Shown: in pieces, positions 9,466 to 18,895 of the stretch | How positions within the stretch are numbered: position 1 is the stretch's first letter | Layout: every line of letters begins with the position of its first letter | Assembly: GCA_016432725.1 (NCBI GenBank) | Contig: JACJDG010000003.1 | Span: forward strand, 6,788,001 to 6,852,000 | Direction of reading: 5' to 3' | Origin: Streptomyces sp. DHE7-1 | GTDB taxonomy: Bacteria; Actinomycetota; Actinomycetes; Streptomycetales; Streptomycetaceae | Length of the DNA: 64,000 bases | The notes under the pieces: generated by a model | What the model was told of the DNA's origin: nothing | Database searches by the model: none | Seen by the model: only the letters and a program-made list of their open reading frames with translations | Made by a program: the position numbers and the translations under genes

Positions 9466-10395
9466 GTGAGTGAGACAACGCATGACGCCGGAGTCGCGGT
9501 GACCGCGGCCCCGTCGCCCGACGAGGGGCTGACGGCGGCCGGGCTCGCCGACAAGTACGGACTCGCCGTGAGCGGCGCCCGGCCCTCGCTCGCCGAGTAC
9601 GTGCGCCAGCTCTGGGGGCGCCGCCACTTCATCCTCGCCTTCTCCCAGGCGAAGCTGACCGCGCAGTACAGCCAGGCCAAGCTCGGCCAGCTCTGGCAGG
9701 TGGCGACCCCGCTGCTGAACGCGGCGGTCTACTACTTCATCTTCGGCGTCATCCTGCACGCGAGCCGGGGCATGTCCCAGGACGTGTACATCCCGTTCCT
9801 GGTCACGGGTGTGTTCGTGTTCACCTTCACGCAGAGCTCGGTCATGACCGGCGTCCGCGCGATCTCCGGCAACCTGGGCCTCGTGCGCGCCCTGCACTTC
9901 CCGCGCGCCTCGCTGCCCGTCTCCTTCTCGCTGCAGCAGCTCCAGCAGCTGCTCTTCTCGATGATCGTGATGTTCGTCGTGGCGATCGGGTTCGGCAGCT
10001 ACCCGAGCCCGTCCTGGCTGCTGATCGTCCCGGTACTGGTGCTGCAGTTCCTCTTCAACACCGGTCTCGCGCTGATCGTCGCCCGCCTGGGCGCCAAGAC
10101 CCCGGACCTCGCCCAGCTCATGCCGTTCGTCCTGCGCACCTGGATGTACGCCTCCGGTGTCATGTTCTCCATCAGCAAGATGATGGAGGGCCGCTCCGAG
10201 TGGGTGGTCCGGCTGCTGCAGGTCAACCCGGCCGCGGTCTACATGGACCTGATGCGCTTCGCGCTGATCGACGGCTACGACGCCTCGAACCTGCCGCCCC
10301 ACGTGTGGGCCATCGCCCTGTTCTGGGCCGTGGTCGTCTTCGCCGGCGGCTTCGTGTACTTCTGGAAGGCGGAGGAGAGGTACGGCCGTGGCTGA
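9466..10395 (+). CDS. ABC-2 type polysaccharide/teichoic-acid export permease (Wzm/TagG-like)
   Basis: A 309-aa membrane protein with an N-terminal amphipathic region (LWGRRHFILAFSQAKL) and six predicted helices, typical of TagG/Wzm permeases that move undecaprenyl-linked polymers outward. It pairs with the ATPase gene that overlaps it by 8 nt. The annotated GTG at 9466 has only a weak ribosome site. A 12-codon frame from GTG 9431, preceded by GAGGA, ends exactly in the GTGA of this start; it may be a coupling leader, or a missing base may join it to the gene. Confidence 0.88.
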   Translation: MSETTHDAGVAVTAAPSPDEGLTAAGLADKYGLAVSGARPSLAEYVRQLWGRRHFILAFSQAKLTAQYSQAKLGQLWQVATPLLNAAVYYFIFGVILHASRGMSQDVYIPFLVTGVFVFTFTQSSVMTGVRAISGNLGLVRALHFPRASLPVSFSLQQLQQLLFSMIVMFVVAIGFGSYPSPSWLLIVPVLVLQFLFNTGLALIVARLGAKTPDLAQLMPFVLRTWMYASGVMFSISKMMEGRSEWVVRLLQVNPAAVYMDLMRFALIDGYDASNLPPHVWAIALFWAVVVFAGGFVYFWKAEERYGRG

Positions 10396-11185
10396 GACCA
10401 ACCCCCTGGACACCCCGGACCCGCGCCCGACCGTCATCGCGGACGAGCTGCACATCGTCTACCGGGTCAACGGCGCCAGGACCGGCAAGGGCAGCGCCAC
10501 CGCCGCCCTCAGCCGCATACTCAGGCGCGGCTCCGACGACGGGGCCCGCGGCGTGCGCAAGGTGCACGCGGTACGCGGGGTCTCCTTCGTCGCCCGCCGC
10601 GGCGAGGCGATCGGCCTCATCGGATCCAACGGCTCGGGCAAGTCCACGCTGCTGCGCGCCATCGCCGGACTGCTCCCCGCCGAGAGCGGCAAGGTCTACA
10701 CCGACGGCCAGCCCTCCCTGCTCGGCGTCAACGCCGCCCTGATGAACGACCTCACCGGCGAGCGCAACGTCATCCTCGGCGGGCTCGCGATGGGCATGTC
10801 CCGCGAGCAGGTCAAGGAGCGCTACCAGGACATCGTCGACTTCTCCGGGATCAACGAGAAGGGCGACTTCATCACCCTGCCGATGCGGACCTACTCCTCC
10901 GGCATGGCGGCCCGGCTGCGCTTCTCCATCGCCGCCGCCAAGGACCACGACGTCCTCATGATCGACGAGGCGCTGGCCACCGGTGACCGCAACTTCCAGA
11001 AGCGCTCCGAGGCGCGGATCCGGGAACTGCGCAAGGAGGCCGGCACGGTCTTCCTGGTCAGCCACAACAACAAGTCCATTCGCGACACCTGCAACCGCGT
11101 CCTGTGGCTGGAACGCGGCGAACTGCGCATGGACGGACCCACCGAAGAGGTCCTCAAGGAGTACGAGAAGTTCACGGGCAAGTGA
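10388..11185 (+). CDS. ABC-2 exporter ATP-binding protein (Wzt/TagH-like)
   Basis: A 265-aa ATPase with Walker A GSNGSGKST, signature YSSGMAARLRF, Walker B VLMIDEALATGD and H-loop LVSHNNKS. The SGM form of the signature and the TGD after Walker B are typical of TagH/Wzt proteins. There is no C-terminal sugar-recognition domain, so it resembles short TagH-type ATPases. An N-terminal insertion near residues 25-55 (GKGSATAALSRILRRG) is also common in actinobacterial members. It energises export with the preceding permease and is the last gene of the operon. Confidence 0.9.
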   Translation: MAETNPLDTPDPRPTVIADELHIVYRVNGARTGKGSATAALSRILRRGSDDGARGVRKVHAVRGVSFVARRGEAIGLIGSNGSGKSTLLRAIAGLLPAESGKVYTDGQPSLLGVNAALMNDLTGERNVILGGLAMGMSREQVKERYQDIVDFSGINEKGDFITLPMRTYSSGMAARLRFSIAAAKDHDVLMIDEALATGDRNFQKRSEARIRELRKEAGTVFLVSHNNKSIRDTCNRVLWLERGELRMDGPTEEVLKEYEKFTGK

Positions 11186-11196
11186 CCCGTTTCGGC

Positions 11197-11229
11197 CAGG
11201 GCCCGCGGAACCTCTCCGGCGGGGCCCTG
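11197..11229 (+). terminator. Hairpin after the polymer-export operon
   Basis: Arms CAGGGCCC (11197-11204) and GGGCCCTG (11222-11229) can pair around a GC-rich loop just 12 nt after the ATPase stop codon. No U-run follows, as is usual in Streptomyces. It separates this operon from the hopanoid operon. Confidence 0.5.
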
Positions 11230-11327
11230 CGTCTGCAAAGGAAACGTCAACTCACGTATGACGTAGGAATCTTGACGGCAATCGGTGTGTTGTTGTGATG
11301 CGCTGGACACCCCGCCGGTCCAAGCTG

Positions 11328-11339
11328 CGTTGTACAACG
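11328..11339. promoter_or_regulatory. 12-bp palindrome in the hopanoid operon leader
   Basis: The perfect palindrome CGTTGTACAACG sits inside the 356-nt gene-free stretch 11186-11541 and is flanked by two copies of AAGCTG (11322-11327 and 11341-11346). A possible promoter lies just upstream, TTGACG at 11272 and TGTGAT at 11294 with a 16-nt spacer. A repressor or activator bound here could control the hopanoid genes. The rest of the stretch holds the upstream terminator and an in-frame-blocked ATG at 11480; I see no other gene. Confidence 0.4.
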
Positions 11340-11541
11340 TAAGCTGTACCGGTCCCCGAAAGCGGCACATGGGGCGATAACGCGCGACACCCTCCGCCGG
11401 GCCGCCCCGGGAGGGCCAGGCGGCGTGTCCGAAATAGTGTGTATCGGATCGGCAGTGTAGAACGGGAGATGTGACGGCAATGGCTACGGAAACTCCCCAG
11501 CTCAGCGCAGCGTGTGCCGTCCACGCCCAGGGCAGCCCGCG

Positions 11542-12434
11542 GTGACCGCAACCCGCACGGCGCCGGACCTGGAGCGGGCGACCCTGGACAAGGCCACGAG
11601 CGAGAACTTCCCCGTGGCCCCTTCTTCCTGCCCCGGGACTGGCGCGACGACCTCATGGCCGTGTACGGCTTCGCCCGCCTGGTGGACGACATCGGCGACG
11701 GCGACCTGGCCCCGGCGGTGCCGACGCCCGCGCCCTCGGTGTCACACCCGCCGAGGCCGAGGACCGGCTGGTCCTCCTCGACGCCTTCGAGGCCGATCTG
11801 CGCCGGGTCTTCGAGGGCACGCCGCGCCACCCGCTGCTGCGCCGTCTGCAGCCCACGGCGCGCCGCCGCTCCCTCACCCCGAGCCGTTCCTCGGCCTCAT
11901 CGCGGCCAACCGCCAGGACCAGCTAGTGCGGCGCTACGAGACCTACGACGACCTCCTCGCCTACTGCGCACTGTCCGCGAACCCCGTCGGCCGCCTCGTC
12001 CTCGCCGTCACCGGCACCGCGACACCCGAGCGGATCCGGCTGTCCGACGCGGTCTGCACCGCGCTGCAGATCGTCGAGCACCTCCAGGACGTGGCGGAGG
12101 ACCTCGGCCGCGACCGGATCTACCTGCCGGCCCAGGACATGAAGCTCTTCCACGTCCGGGAGACCGACCTCGCCGCGAAAACCGCGAGCGCTTCGGTGCG
12201 CGCCCTGGTTGCATACGAGGCACAACGCGCCCGCGATCTGCTGAATGAAGGCGCCCCCCTGGTGGGTAGCGTCCACGGCAGGTTGAAGCTGCTGCTCGCG
12301 GGGTTCGTGGCGGGGGAAGGGCGGCGGTCCGGGCGATCGCCGCCGCCGAATACGACGTACTTCCCGGCCCGCCCAAGCCCGGCAAGGTCCAGTTGCTGCG
12401 TGAGGCGGGCGCGACTCTGCGAGGAGAGGGGTGA
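11542..12434 (+). CDS. hpnC: Squalene synthase HpnC (four one-base deletions)
   Basis: With one base restored near 11621, 11714, 11879 and 12315 the gene gives a continuous 298-aa protein. It is a squalene/phytoene-synthase-family enzyme with both aspartate-rich regions: VYGFARLVDDIGD and LQDVAEDLGRDR. HpnC converts presqualene diphosphate to hydroxysqualene in the three-enzyme HpnC-D-E route. The first uninterrupted start is GTG 11542; an upstream ATG at 11480 is in another frame and would require an additional missing base. The stop overlaps hpnD (GTGA). All four breaks are at or beside C or G runs, which argues for under-called homopolymers rather than decay. Confidence 0.88.
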
Positions 12435-13381
12435 TCCGGACCGTGGAGTCTGTGCCGCACGTGTCCGCACCGGTACTCGCCGCCTACGGCTACTGCGAGG
12501 CCGTCACCGGGCAGCAGGCCCGCAACTTCGCCTACGGCATCCGGCTGCTGCCGACGCCCAAGCGGCGCGCCATGTCCGCCCTGTACGCGTTCTCCCGGCG
12601 CGTCGACGACATCGGCGACGGCGACCTGCCGGGCGAGGTGAAGGTCGCGCGGCTGGAGGACACCCGGGGACTGCTCACCGGGATCCGCGCCGGCGAGGTC
12701 GAGGAGGACCACACCGACCCGGTGGCGGTGGCCCTCGCCCATGCCGCGCGGGCCTTCCCGATCCCGCTCGGCGGTCTGGACGAGCTGATCGACGGCGTCC
12801 AGATGGACGTGCGCGGCGAGACCTACGAGACCTGGGACGACCTGAAGGTCTACTGCCGCTGCGTGGCCGGCGCCATCGGCCGCCTCTCGCTCGGTGTCTT
12901 CGGTACGGAGCCCGGCGCACGCGGCGCCGAGCGCGCCCCCGAATACGCCGACACGCTCGGTCTCGCGCTGCAGCTCACCAACATCCTCCGGGACGTCCGC
13001 GAGGACGCCCAGGGCGGGCGCACCTACCTGCCCGCCGACGACCTGGCCAAGTTCGGCTGCTCGGCCGGGTTCGACGGGCCCACTCCACCGCGGAGCTCCG
13101 ACTTCGCCGGCCTCGTGCACTTCGAAGTACGGCGGGCCCGCGCCCTGTTCGCCGAGGGCTACCGGCTGCTCCCCATGCTCGACCGGCGCAGCGGCGCCTG
13201 CGTGGCCGCCATGGCCGGCATCTACCGCCGGCTGCTGGACCGCATCGAGCGCGACCCCGAGGCCGTGCTGCGCGGCCGGGTCTCGCTGCCCGGACGCGAG
13301 AAGGCCTACGTCGCCGTGCGCGGACTGTCCGGCCTCGACACCCGGCACGTGTCCCGGCGGACCGTCAGGAGGCGCGCCTGA
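12431..13381 (+). CDS. hpnD: Presqualene diphosphate synthase HpnD
   Basis: An intact 316-aa squalene/phytoene-synthase-family protein. The first Asp-rich motif is RRVDDIGDGD and the second is LTNILRDVREDA; the YCRCVAGAIG segment between them is characteristic. It condenses two farnesyl diphosphates to presqualene diphosphate, the substrate of HpnC. The GTG start overlaps the hpnC stop by 4 nt, implying coupled translation. The paralogous relation to hpnC is visible in the shared motifs. Confidence 0.93.
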   Translation: MIRTVESVPHVSAPVLAAYGYCEAVTGQQARNFAYGIRLLPTPKRRAMSALYAFSRRVDDIGDGDLPGEVKVARLEDTRGLLTGIRAGEVEEDHTDPVAVALAHAARAFPIPLGGLDELIDGVQMDVRGETYETWDDLKVYCRCVAGAIGRLSLGVFGTEPGARGAERAPEYADTLGLALQLTNILRDVREDAQGGRTYLPADDLAKFGCSAGFDGPTPPRSSDFAGLVHFEVRRARALFAEGYRLLPMLDRRSGACVAAMAGIYRRLLDRIERDPEAVLRGRVSLPGREKAYVAVRGLSGLDTRHVSRRTVRRRA

Positions 13382-13517
13382 TGGGCTCCCGGGAACCGTC
13401 CGGCTCAGACGTTCCGGCGCGACGGGCAACCTCGCGCTGCGGCGTGGCGTCCCTGACTGCGACGGCCGACCGTGCACCGTTCATCCAGCACGGTCGGCAC
13501 GCACGGAAGGACGCAGC

Positions 13518-14953
13518 ATGAGCGACGGCTCCCGCGCCGCACAGGCGCACGCCGGTGCCCGGGCACCCGGCGCCCCGCCGCGGCGCACCGCCGTCGTCGT
13601 CGGCGGCGGTCTCGCCGGCGTCACCGCCGCGCTCGCGCTCGCCGACGCGGGCGTCGACGTCACGCTCGTCGAAGGCAGACCCAGGCTGGGCGGTCTCGCC
13701 TTCTCCTTCCAGCGCGGCGAGTTGACCGTGGACAACGGCCAGCACGTGTACCTGCGCTGCTGCACCGCCTACCGCTGGTTCCTCGACCGGATCGAGGGCG
13801 CGGCGCTGGCACCGCTGCAGGCCCGCATGGACGTGCCCGTCGTCGACGTCGCGAAGCCCGAGGGCCGACGCCTCGGCCGGCTGCGGCGCGACCCGCTGCC
13901 CGTCCCCCTCCACCTGGGGCGCAGCCTGGCCACCTATCCGCACCTCTCGCTCGCCGAGCGCGCCGCCGTCGGGCGCGCCGCGCTCGCGCTCAAGGGGCTC
14001 GACCTCACCGATCCGGCCCTGGACGCCCAGGACTTCGGAAGCTGGCTGGCCGCGCACGGCCAGTCACCGCGGGCCGTCGAGGCTCTGTGGGACCTGGTCG
14101 GGGTCGCCACCCTCAACGCGGTCGCGGGCGACGCCTCCCTGGGGCTCGCCGCGATGGTGTTCAAGACCGGTCTGCTGTCCGACCCGGGCGCGGCCGACAT
14201 CGGCTGGGCCGCCGTCCCGCTGGGTGAACTGCACGACCGGCTGGCCCGCAAGGCGCTCGACTCCGCGGGCGTCCGTACCGAACTCCGTACACGCGTCACC
14301 TCCGTCCTCCACAACGAGAACGGAGGCTGGAGCGTTCAGGTTCCCGGCGAGACGCTGCGGGCCGACGCGGTCGTCCTCGCCGTACCCCAGCGCGAGACGC
14401 ACGACCTGCTGCCGCCCGGTGCCCTCGACGCCCCCGGGCGGCTGCTGGAGATCGGCACCGCGCCCATCCTCAACGTGCACGTGGTCTACGACCGCAAGGT
14501 GCTCGCCCGGCCCTTCCTCGCCGCCCTCGGCACCCGCGTGCAGTGGGTCTTCGACCGCACCGACGCCTCCGGGCTGCGCGAGGGCCAGTACCTCGCGGTG
14601 TCCCAGTCCGCCGCGCGGGACGACATCGACGAGCCGGTCGCCGTGCTCCGCGAGCGCTACCTGCCCGAACTGGAGCGGCTGATCCCCGGTACCCGCCGCG
14701 CCGTGGTGAAGGACTTCTTCGTGACCCGGGAGCGTACGGCGACGTTCGCCCCCACCCCTGGCGTCGGCCGGCTGCGGCCCGGCGCCCGCACCAAGGCCCC
14801 GGCCTGTACCTGGCCGGAGCGTGGACCGCCACCGGGTGGCCCGCGACCATGGAGAGTGCGGTCCGCAGCGGCGTGAGCGCGGCCGACGCCGCGCTGAGCG
14901 CCCTGGGCCGGCCCCGCCCCGCCCGCCTCTTCGCGTTCGAGGAGGCGGCCTGA
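13518..14953 (+). CDS. hpnE: Hydroxysqualene dehydroxylase HpnE (one-base deletion near 14801)
   Basis: Corrected length is 478 aa. The N-terminal FAD-binding motif VVVGGGLAGVTAAL is followed by an ELTVDNGQHV segment typical of HpnE and phytoene-desaturase-like flavoproteins; the C-terminal FAD segment GLYLAGAWTATGWPATMESA is only readable in the shifted frame. HpnE reduces hydroxysqualene to squalene. The frame breaks in GCCCCGG at about 14801. The stop overlaps the next start (TGATG). The ATG at 13518 lies 137 nt after hpnD with AAGGA upstream. Confidence 0.9.
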
Positions 14954-16085
14954 TGACCGAGCAATACGCGGCGGGCCCCCGCACCCCCGGTACCGCAACA
15001 ACAGGAGAGACTGTGCCCACTGTGCCCCCGCCTCGACGGCCGACTCGAGGACCGCGGTGGACGTGACCGCGCTGCTGGAGCGCGGCCGCACCCTTGCCAC
15101 CCCGGTCCTGCGCGCCGCCGTCGACCGCCTGGCGCCGCCCATGGACACCGTCGCCGCCTACCACTTCGGCTGGATCGACGCCGCGGGCAACCCGGCCGAC
15201 GGGGACGGCGGCAAGGCCGTCCGCCCCGCCCTCGCCGTGCTCTCCGCCGAGGTCACCGGCGCAGCGCCCGAGGTGGGCGTCCCCGGCGCGGTCGCCGTCG
15301 AACTCGTCCACAACTTCTCGCTGCTGCACGACGACCTGATGGACGGCGACGAGCAGCGCCGGCACCGCGACACCGTCTGGAAGGTGCACGGCCCCGCCCA
15401 GGCGATCCTGGTCGGCGACGCCCTGTTCGCCCTCGGCAACGAGGTCCTGCTGGAGCTCGGCACCGTCGAGGCCGGCCGCGCCACCCGCCGGCTGACCACC
15501 GCCACCCGCGCCCTGATCGACGGTCAGGCGCAGGACATCTCCTACGAGCACCGCGACCGGGTCAGCGTCGAGGAGTGCCTGGAGATGGAGGGCAACAAGA
15601 CCGGCGCCCTGCTCGCCTGCGCCTCCTCGATCGGCGCGGTCCTCGGCGGCGCGGACAACGCCACCGCCGACGCGCTGGAGCGCTACGGCTACCACCTCGG
15701 CCTCGCCTTCCAGGCCGTCGACGACCTTCTCGGCATCTGGGGCGACCCGGAGGCCACCGGCAAGCAGACCTGGAGCGACCTGCGCCAGCGCAAGAAGTCC
15801 CTGCCGGTGGTGGCCGCGCTCGCGGCGGGCGGCGACGCCTCCGCGCGGCTCGGCGAGATCCTCGCCGCCGACGCCAAGAGCAGCGACTTCGAGAACTTCT
15901 CCGAGGAGGAGTTCGCCGCCCGGGCCGCCCTCATCGAGGAGGCCGGCGGCCGGGAGTGGACGGCCGGGGAGGCGCGCCGGCAGCACGCGATCGCCATCGA
16001 GGCCCTCGACGCCGTCGACATGCCCGACCGGGTGAGGGCCGCCTTCACGGCGCTCGCCGATTTCGTCGTCGTACGGAAGAGATGA
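14953..16085 (+). CDS. Polyprenyl (farnesyl) diphosphate synthase (one-base deletion near 15029)
   Basis: Corrected length is 377 aa. The first Asp-rich motif LLHDDLMDGDEQRR and the second FQAVDDLLGIWGD identify a trans-isoprenyl diphosphate synthase; KTGALLACA and GGKAVRPAL are further conserved blocks. In this operon it should make farnesyl diphosphate for HpnD. The ATG at 14953 overlaps the hpnE stop; the frame breaks in a C5 run at 15025-15029, so without correction the gene would appear to begin at GTG 15057 and lose about 35 N-terminal residues. Confidence 0.9.
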
Positions 16086-16199
16086 TCACTATCGGTCGAA
16101 TAACCCTCGCGTAGTCGCCGGCCGGTGTCGCGGATGACGGCACCGGCCGACGGCGGACCCACAGCAGCACGACTCGCACGACTGCACGAAGGGGAAGCC

Positions 16200-18248
16200 A
16201 TGACAGCGACGACCGACGGAAGCACCGGAGCGACCATGCCGCCCCGCGCTGCCGCGGCCAGCGAAACGGACATCACCATCCCCGAGGCGGCCGGGGTACC
16301 AGAAGCCGCCGAGCGCGCCGCGCGCCGGGCGACCGACTTCCTGCTCGCCCGCCAGGACGCCCAGGGCTGGTGGAAGGGCGACCTCGAGACGAACGTCACC
16401 ATGGACGCCGAGGACCTGCTGCTCCGTCAGTTCCTGGGCATCCTGGACGAGGAGACGGCGCGAGCGTCCGCCCTGTTCGTCCGCGGCGAGCAGCGGGCGG
16501 ACGGCACCTGGGCCACCTTCTACGGCGGCCCCGGCGAACTGTCCGCCACCATCGAGGCGTACGTCGCCCTGCGTCTGGCCGGCGACGCGCCCGACGCCCC
16601 GCACATGGCGAAGGCCTCGGCCTGGATCCGCGCGCACGGCGGTATCGCCGCCTCCCGGGTCTTCACCCGGATCTGGCTCGCCCTGTTCGGCTGGTGGAAG
16701 TGGGAGGACCTGCCCGAACTCCCGCCGGAGCTGATCTACTTCCCGCACTGGATGCCGCTCAACATCTACGACTTCGGCTGCTGGGCCCGGCAGACCATCG
16801 TGCCGCTGACCATCGTCTCGGCCAAGCGCCCCGTCCGCCCGGCCCCTTCCCGCTGGACGAACTGCACACCGACCCGGCCGACCCCAACCCCGCCAAACCC
16901 TTCGCTCCGCTGGCGAGTTGGGACGGCGCCTTCCAGCGCCTGGACAAGGCGCTGCACCAACTGCGCAAGGTCGTCCCGCGCCGGCTGCGCAAGGCCGCGA
17001 TGAACTCCGCCGCCCGCTGGATCATCGAGCGGCAGGAGAACGACGGCTGCTGGGGCGGCATCCAGCCCCGGCCGTGTACTCGGTCATCGCCCTGCGGCTG
17101 CTCGGCTACGACCTCCAGCACCCGGTGATGCGCGAGGGCCTCGCCTCGCTGGACCGTTTCGCCGTGTGGCGCGAGGACGGCGCCCGGATGATCGAGGCCT
17201 GCCAGTCCCCGGTGTGGGACACCTGCCTGGCCACCATCGCGCTCGTCGACGCGGGTCTGCCGGTCGACCATCCGCAACTGGTCCGGGCGGCCGACTGGAT
17301 GCTCGGCGAGGAGATCGTCCGGCCCGGCGACTGGGCCGTGAAGCGCCCTCAACTTCCGCCTGGTGGCTGGGCGTTCGAGTTCCACAACGACAACTACCCG
17401 GACATCGACGACACCGCCGAGGTCGCCCTCGCGCTGCGCCGGGTCCGGCACCACGACCCCGACCGCGTGGACCACGCCGTCGGGCGCGCGGTGCGCTGGA
17501 ACCTGGGGATGCAGTCGAGGAACGGCGGGTGGGGCGCCTTCGACGTCGACAACACCAGCCCGTTCCCCAACCGGCTGCCGTTCTGCGACTTCGGCGAGGT
17601 CATCGACCCGCCGTCCGCCGACGTCACCGCGCACGTCGTCGAGATGCTCGCCGCCGAGGGCCTGGCCCACGACCCCCGCACCCGGCGCGGCATCGACTGG
17701 CTCCTCGCCGAACAGGAGCCGGACGGCTCGTGGTTCGGACGCTGGGGCGTCAACTACGTCTACGGCACCGGCTCCGTGGTGCCCGCGCTCACCGCGGCCG
17801 GCCTGCCCGGCTCGCACCCGGCGATCCGGCGCGCGGTGGCCTGGCTGGAGAAGGTGCAGAACGACGACGGCGGCTGGGGCGAGGACCTGCGCTCCTACAA
17901 GTACGTCAAGGAGTGGAGCGGCCGCGGCGCCTCCACCGCGTCGCAGACCGGCTGGGCGCTGATGGCGCTGCTCGCGGCGGGGAGCGGGAGTCGCAGGCCG
18001 TGGAACGCGGCGTGCGGTGGTTGGCCGCGACCCAGCGGGAGGACGGCTCCTGGGACGAGCCGTACTTCACCGGCACCGGCTTCCCCTGGGACTTCTCCAT
18101 CAACTACCACCTGTACCGCCAGGTGTTCCCGCTCACCGCGCTCGGCCGCTACCTGCACGGCGACCCGTTCGAGCGGCCGCCGCTCGCCCGGGCCAGGCGG
18201 TCCCACCCCGACGGCAGGAAGCCGCTGCCCGAGGCCACGGTGAGCTGA
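16200..18248 (+). CDS. shc: Squalene-hopene cyclase (three one-base deletions)
   Basis: Corrected length is 683 aa, normal for the family. The catalytic acid motif is DIDD (NYPDIDDTAEV), and several QW repeats are visible (QDAQGWW, QENDGCWGG, QSRNGGWGAFD, QEPDGSWFGRWG, QNDDGGWGED, QREDGSWDE). The enzyme protonates squalene and cyclises it to hopene/hopanol at the membrane. Frame breaks lie at about 16846 (C4), 17069 (C4) and 17982 (G4). Each leaves perfectly conserved sequence on both sides, so the gene is almost certainly intact in the organism. The ATG follows GAAGGGGAAG. Confidence 0.93.
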
Positions 18249-18249
18249 G

Positions 18250-18890
18250 GTGAGCACCCGGCCCGCCCCGCCCCGCTGCTGATCGCCTGCGCGCTCGGCA
18301 TCGAGCACCTCGCCCTGCGCACCGGCGAACGCGACGGGGCGGGAGGTCCGGTCACCCTCGTCCGCACCGGCATGGGACCCCGGGCGGCGGAACGGTCCGT
18401 CACCCGGCACCTGTCCGAACCGGCGCTCACCGCCGCGGCCGTCCTGGCCACCGGCTTCTGCGCCGGACTCGCTTCCGGGATGCACCCCGGCGACCTGGTC
18501 GTCGCCGAGGAGACCCGGGACCCGCGCGGGACCGTCCCGTGCGTGGGTACCGAACTGCTCGGCAAGGAGATCGCGCGCGTCCTGCCCGGGCGCACCGTCC
18601 ACACCGGGCCGCTCATCGGCTCCGACCACGTCGTCCGCGGCCCGGAGCGCTCCGCGCTGCGCGCGACCGGCGCGATCGCGGTCGACATGGAGTCCGCGGC
18701 CACGCTGCTGGGCGCCGTGCGCGCCGGCGGGCGCCCGGTTGCGGCCGTACGGGTGGTCGTGGACGCTCCCGAACATGAACTCGTCCGGATCGGCACGGTG
18801 CGCGGTGGAATATCAGCCTTCCGTGTCCTTCGCTCGGTTCTGCCCGCGTTTTATGAATGGCACCGTTCTTTGTCGCTCCCCCGGAGGTGA
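18250..18890 (+). CDS. hpnG: Hopanoid-associated nucleosidase HpnG (one-base deletion near 18274)
   Basis: Corrected length is 213 aa. The phosphorylase/nucleosidase signature includes VLATGFCAGL, the HPGDLVVAEE region and the catalytic/purine-site segment AVDMESAAT. HpnG removes adenine from adenosylhopane to give ribosylhopane. GTG 18250 lies 1 nt after the cyclase stop codon and is preceded by GAG. A run of C at 18271-18274 has lost a base; without correction the first ATG would be at 18372 and 40 N-terminal residues would be lost. Confidence 0.86.
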
Positions 18891-18895
18891 GCCAG

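Noticed and set aside
11512..13521. A 669-codon plus-strand frame spanning hpnC and hpnD
   Set aside because: It mixes real HpnC residues with an out-of-frame read of hpnD; the two true genes overlap at GTGA 12431.
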